From Bdellovibrio svalbardensis (GTDB lineage: Bacteria > Bdellovibrionota > Bdellovibrionia > Bdellovibrionales > Bdellovibrionaceae), in NCBI RefSeq assembly GCF_029531655.1, contig NZ_JANRMI010000007.1, positions 1 through 64,000 on the forward strand: a stretch of DNA of 64,000 nt. The letters run 5' to 3'. The notes under the pieces were generated by a model. That model was given only the letters and a program-made list of their open reading frames with translations. It did no database searches and was not told where the DNA came from. Shown in pieces: positions 62,818 to 64,000 of this stretch; position 1 is the stretch's first letter; every line of letters starts with the position of its first letter. A program made the translations under genes and the position numbers.

Positions 62818-63048
62818 TGCTGCCTCCATGTCCGTTAATATGAAATCGATACTACGCCTTTTCATTTGGTTTTCAATTACAAATTTTGAAAAAACTACTC
62901 ATTTGTTCAAATAATTGCCGTCACTTTGCTATAAAACTCCCCGTCAGAAACAATTTGTTGCGGTTAGAGAATCCCATAGACAGGCACGAGCTTTGAAATA
63001 GCAGAAATGGCTTATCGACTCTGGGACTTCATCGGGGGGTGAAGAATT

Positions 63049-63816
63049 ATGAAACCACTATATTGTTTGGCGGCATTAGCCTTTGTCGCTCAGCCCGTCT
63101 ACGCGGGCTCATGGTATGAAAAGAAGGCCAAAGGCGCTCTTCTCTATGACACCTATAAAAAAGCAGGAGTTCCTGAACAAGCCGTACAAAGAACTTTTGA
63201 ATTTCTAGATATCAATGAAGAAAAAGAATTTAAAGTTCGCGCTGCAGATCGACTGGTCAGCAAAGAAATCACCAATAAGAACTACGCCATCGTCATCGAC
63301 TTTTCAAAACCTTCTTCAGAACGAAGACTTTATCTTTTGAATCTTAAAACTGGTGATGTCGAAAAATACTATGTCGCACATGGGGTCAACACTGGCGACG
63401 ATGAGGCTGAAAAATTCTCGAACACACCGGACTCAAAGAAGTCTTCTTTGGGGCTTTATTTGACGGGCTCCCCTTATGTTGGCAAACATGGTGAGTCACT
63501 TTATTTGTATGGACTTGAGAAATCCAACGACAGAGCTTTTGAAAGATCCATCGTGATGCATGGAGCTTCCTATGTTTCGACAGATTTCTTAGATAAGTAC
63601 GGAAGAATGGGGCGCAGCTGGGGGTGCCCTGCAGTTTCTCAAGCCATCATCAAAAAATTAATTCCAATAATTAAAGATGGTGCAGTGGTTTATGCTTACC
63701 ACAAAGATCTAATGCCGATGACACAAACAAGCCCGACGGTTCAAAACGTGAGCAACAACAAGACAAAGACTTCCAACAATAGTGAGGATATCGTGCCCGA
63801 AGAGATCGATCCCTGA
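63049..63816 (+). CDS. L,D-transpeptidase-like murein enzyme (YkuD_2 type)
   Basis: The 255-residue protein has a signal peptide (KPLYCLAALAFVAQPVYA). The YkuD_2-type catalytic region reads IVMHGASYVS (H171) then MGRSWGCPAVS (C193), the His and Cys of L,D-transpeptidases. These make or break meso-DAP crosslinks in the periplasm. The C-terminal 40 residues are low complexity and acidic. The gene end overlaps the opposite MerC-like gene by 108 bases. The terminator lies at 63865, inside that gene. Confidence 0.9.
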   Translation: MKPLYCLAALAFVAQPVYAGSWYEKKAKGALLYDTYKKAGVPEQAVQRTFEFLDINEEKEFKVRAADRLVSKEITNKNYAIVIDFSKPSSERRLYLLNLKTGDVEKYYVAHGVNTGDDEAEKFSNTPDSKKSSLGLYLTGSPYVGKHGESLYLYGLEKSNDRAFERSIVMHGASYVSTDFLDKYGRMGRSWGCPAVSQAIIKKLIPIIKDGAVVYAYHKDLMPMTQTSPTVQNVSNNKTKTSNNSEDIVPEEIDP

Positions 63817-64000
63817 AACTGGCGCCAACAATCCCGCACAAACCATAGCAAGACCTGCAACACCAAGGGCCGTCAGGCCCTTTTTTTTATGATGGAGAAA
63901 TCCAGAATAGAAAGCATACAAACCCACCGGCACAACAAATAAAGCCATTACAATATGAACCCATGGCTGCTCAAAAGCTTCTCCAAGAACTGGGACAGAA
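63709..64000 (-). CDS. MerC-like domain protein, 5' end outside window
   Basis: The visible part runs from the right edge: VPVLGEAFEQPWVHIVMALF, then VVPVGLYAFYSGFLHHKKKGL, ALGVAGLAMVCAGLLAPVSG, and a C-terminus with AHVLNRRACLCHRH. This is the MerC domain pattern: four helices, His and Cys ends, mercury transport family. Many bacterial MerC-domain proteins have no known role in mercury. An in-frame ATG at 63948 exists, but the upstream codons still match the family, so the gene extends past 64000. Its 3' part overlaps the opposite gene. Confidence 0.75.
   Translation of the reverse strand, partial: SVPVLGEAFEQPWVHIVMALFVVPVGLYAFYSGFLHHKKKGLTALGVAGLAMVCAGLLAPVSGIDLFGHDILTIVGSLCLVVAHVLNRRACLCHRH
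63865..63888 (+). terminator. Terminator of the transpeptidase gene inside the opposite ORF
   Basis: AAGGGCC (63865-63871), GTCA, GGCCCTT (63876-63882), within a T9 run that ends at 63889. On the minus strand this DNA codes for part of the MerC-like protein (the KKKGL segment). Confidence 0.88.

Noticed and set aside
1-64000. tRNA, rRNA, insertion sequences or integrase
   Set aside because: No cloverleaf-like sequence, conserved rRNA stretch, transposase motif or integrase was recognised by reading; a tRNAscan or Infernal search would be needed to exclude small RNA genes.

Overview
The window looks like a chromosomal segment of a Bdellovibrio-type predatory bacterium (Bdellovibrionota). This is inferred from gene content, not from a marker gene. 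It combines many secreted proteases, lipoproteins and peptidoglycan enzymes with complete fatty-acid catabolism, a polar-flagellum style chemotaxis set (CheY, CheX, HD-GYP proteins), IcmF, HiPIP and tryptophan dioxygenase. No rRNA, tRNA, CRISPR array, insertion sequence or integrase was seen.

Layout. 1-1100: end of an unknown gene, then a BrnT/BrnA toxin-antitoxin pair with an operator-like palindrome. 1.1-3 kb: divergent GT17 and GT9 glycosyltransferases. 3-5.2 kb: feoAB. 5.4-8.8 kb: secreted proteins, two head-to-head PTPS-fold enzymes (one with a PTPS-III-type active site, one QueD-like) and phosphatidylserine decarboxylase. 8.9-15.7 kb: an FAD dehydrogenase, then the hbd / crotonase / icmF acyl-CoA operon. 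15.8-20 kb: an SH3-like secreted protein, an operon joining a RelA/SpoT-like protein to PlsC and a DUF962 protein, and a lipoprotein. 20-25 kb: a large metalloprotease lipoprotein, a peptide transporter and a small secreted protein. 25-30.3 kb: fadI-fadJ and a trypsin-like protease. 30.6-36.2 kb: malic enzyme, HflX, and a lytic-transglycosylase-like protein with a partner. 36-45.5 kb: an outer-membrane protein, thioesterase, orphan LuxR regulator, cheY-cheX-HD-GYP operon behind a sigma-28-like promoter, RDD protein, CCA-transferase, QueG, a degenerate Hpt protein with a CheZ-like tail, and a second HD-GYP protein. 45.5-48.7 kb: periplasmic binding protein, ClC antiporter, unknown gene. 48.8-53.3 kb: creatininase-fold enzyme, secreted protein, ureohydrolase, PLP lyase and kynA in one strand-consistent cluster. 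53.3-64 kb: PPK2, SulP transporter, methyltransferase, htpG behind a sigma-32-like promoter, PrxQ/Bcp, lipoprotein, fadD, HiPIP, L,D-transpeptidase and a MerC-like gene cut by the window edge.

How it fits together. Peptide uptake, proteases, murein enzymes, FadD/FadI/FadJ, Hbd, IcmF, MaeB and KynA are what an organism living on prey protein and lipid would use. The most unusual parts are the chemotaxis-linked signalling genes at 38.6-45.4 kb, the RelA-like gene coupled to lipid synthesis, the PTPS pair, the kynA cluster with two orphan metallohydrolases, and several intergenic palindromes, including a terminator embedded in an opposing coding sequence.
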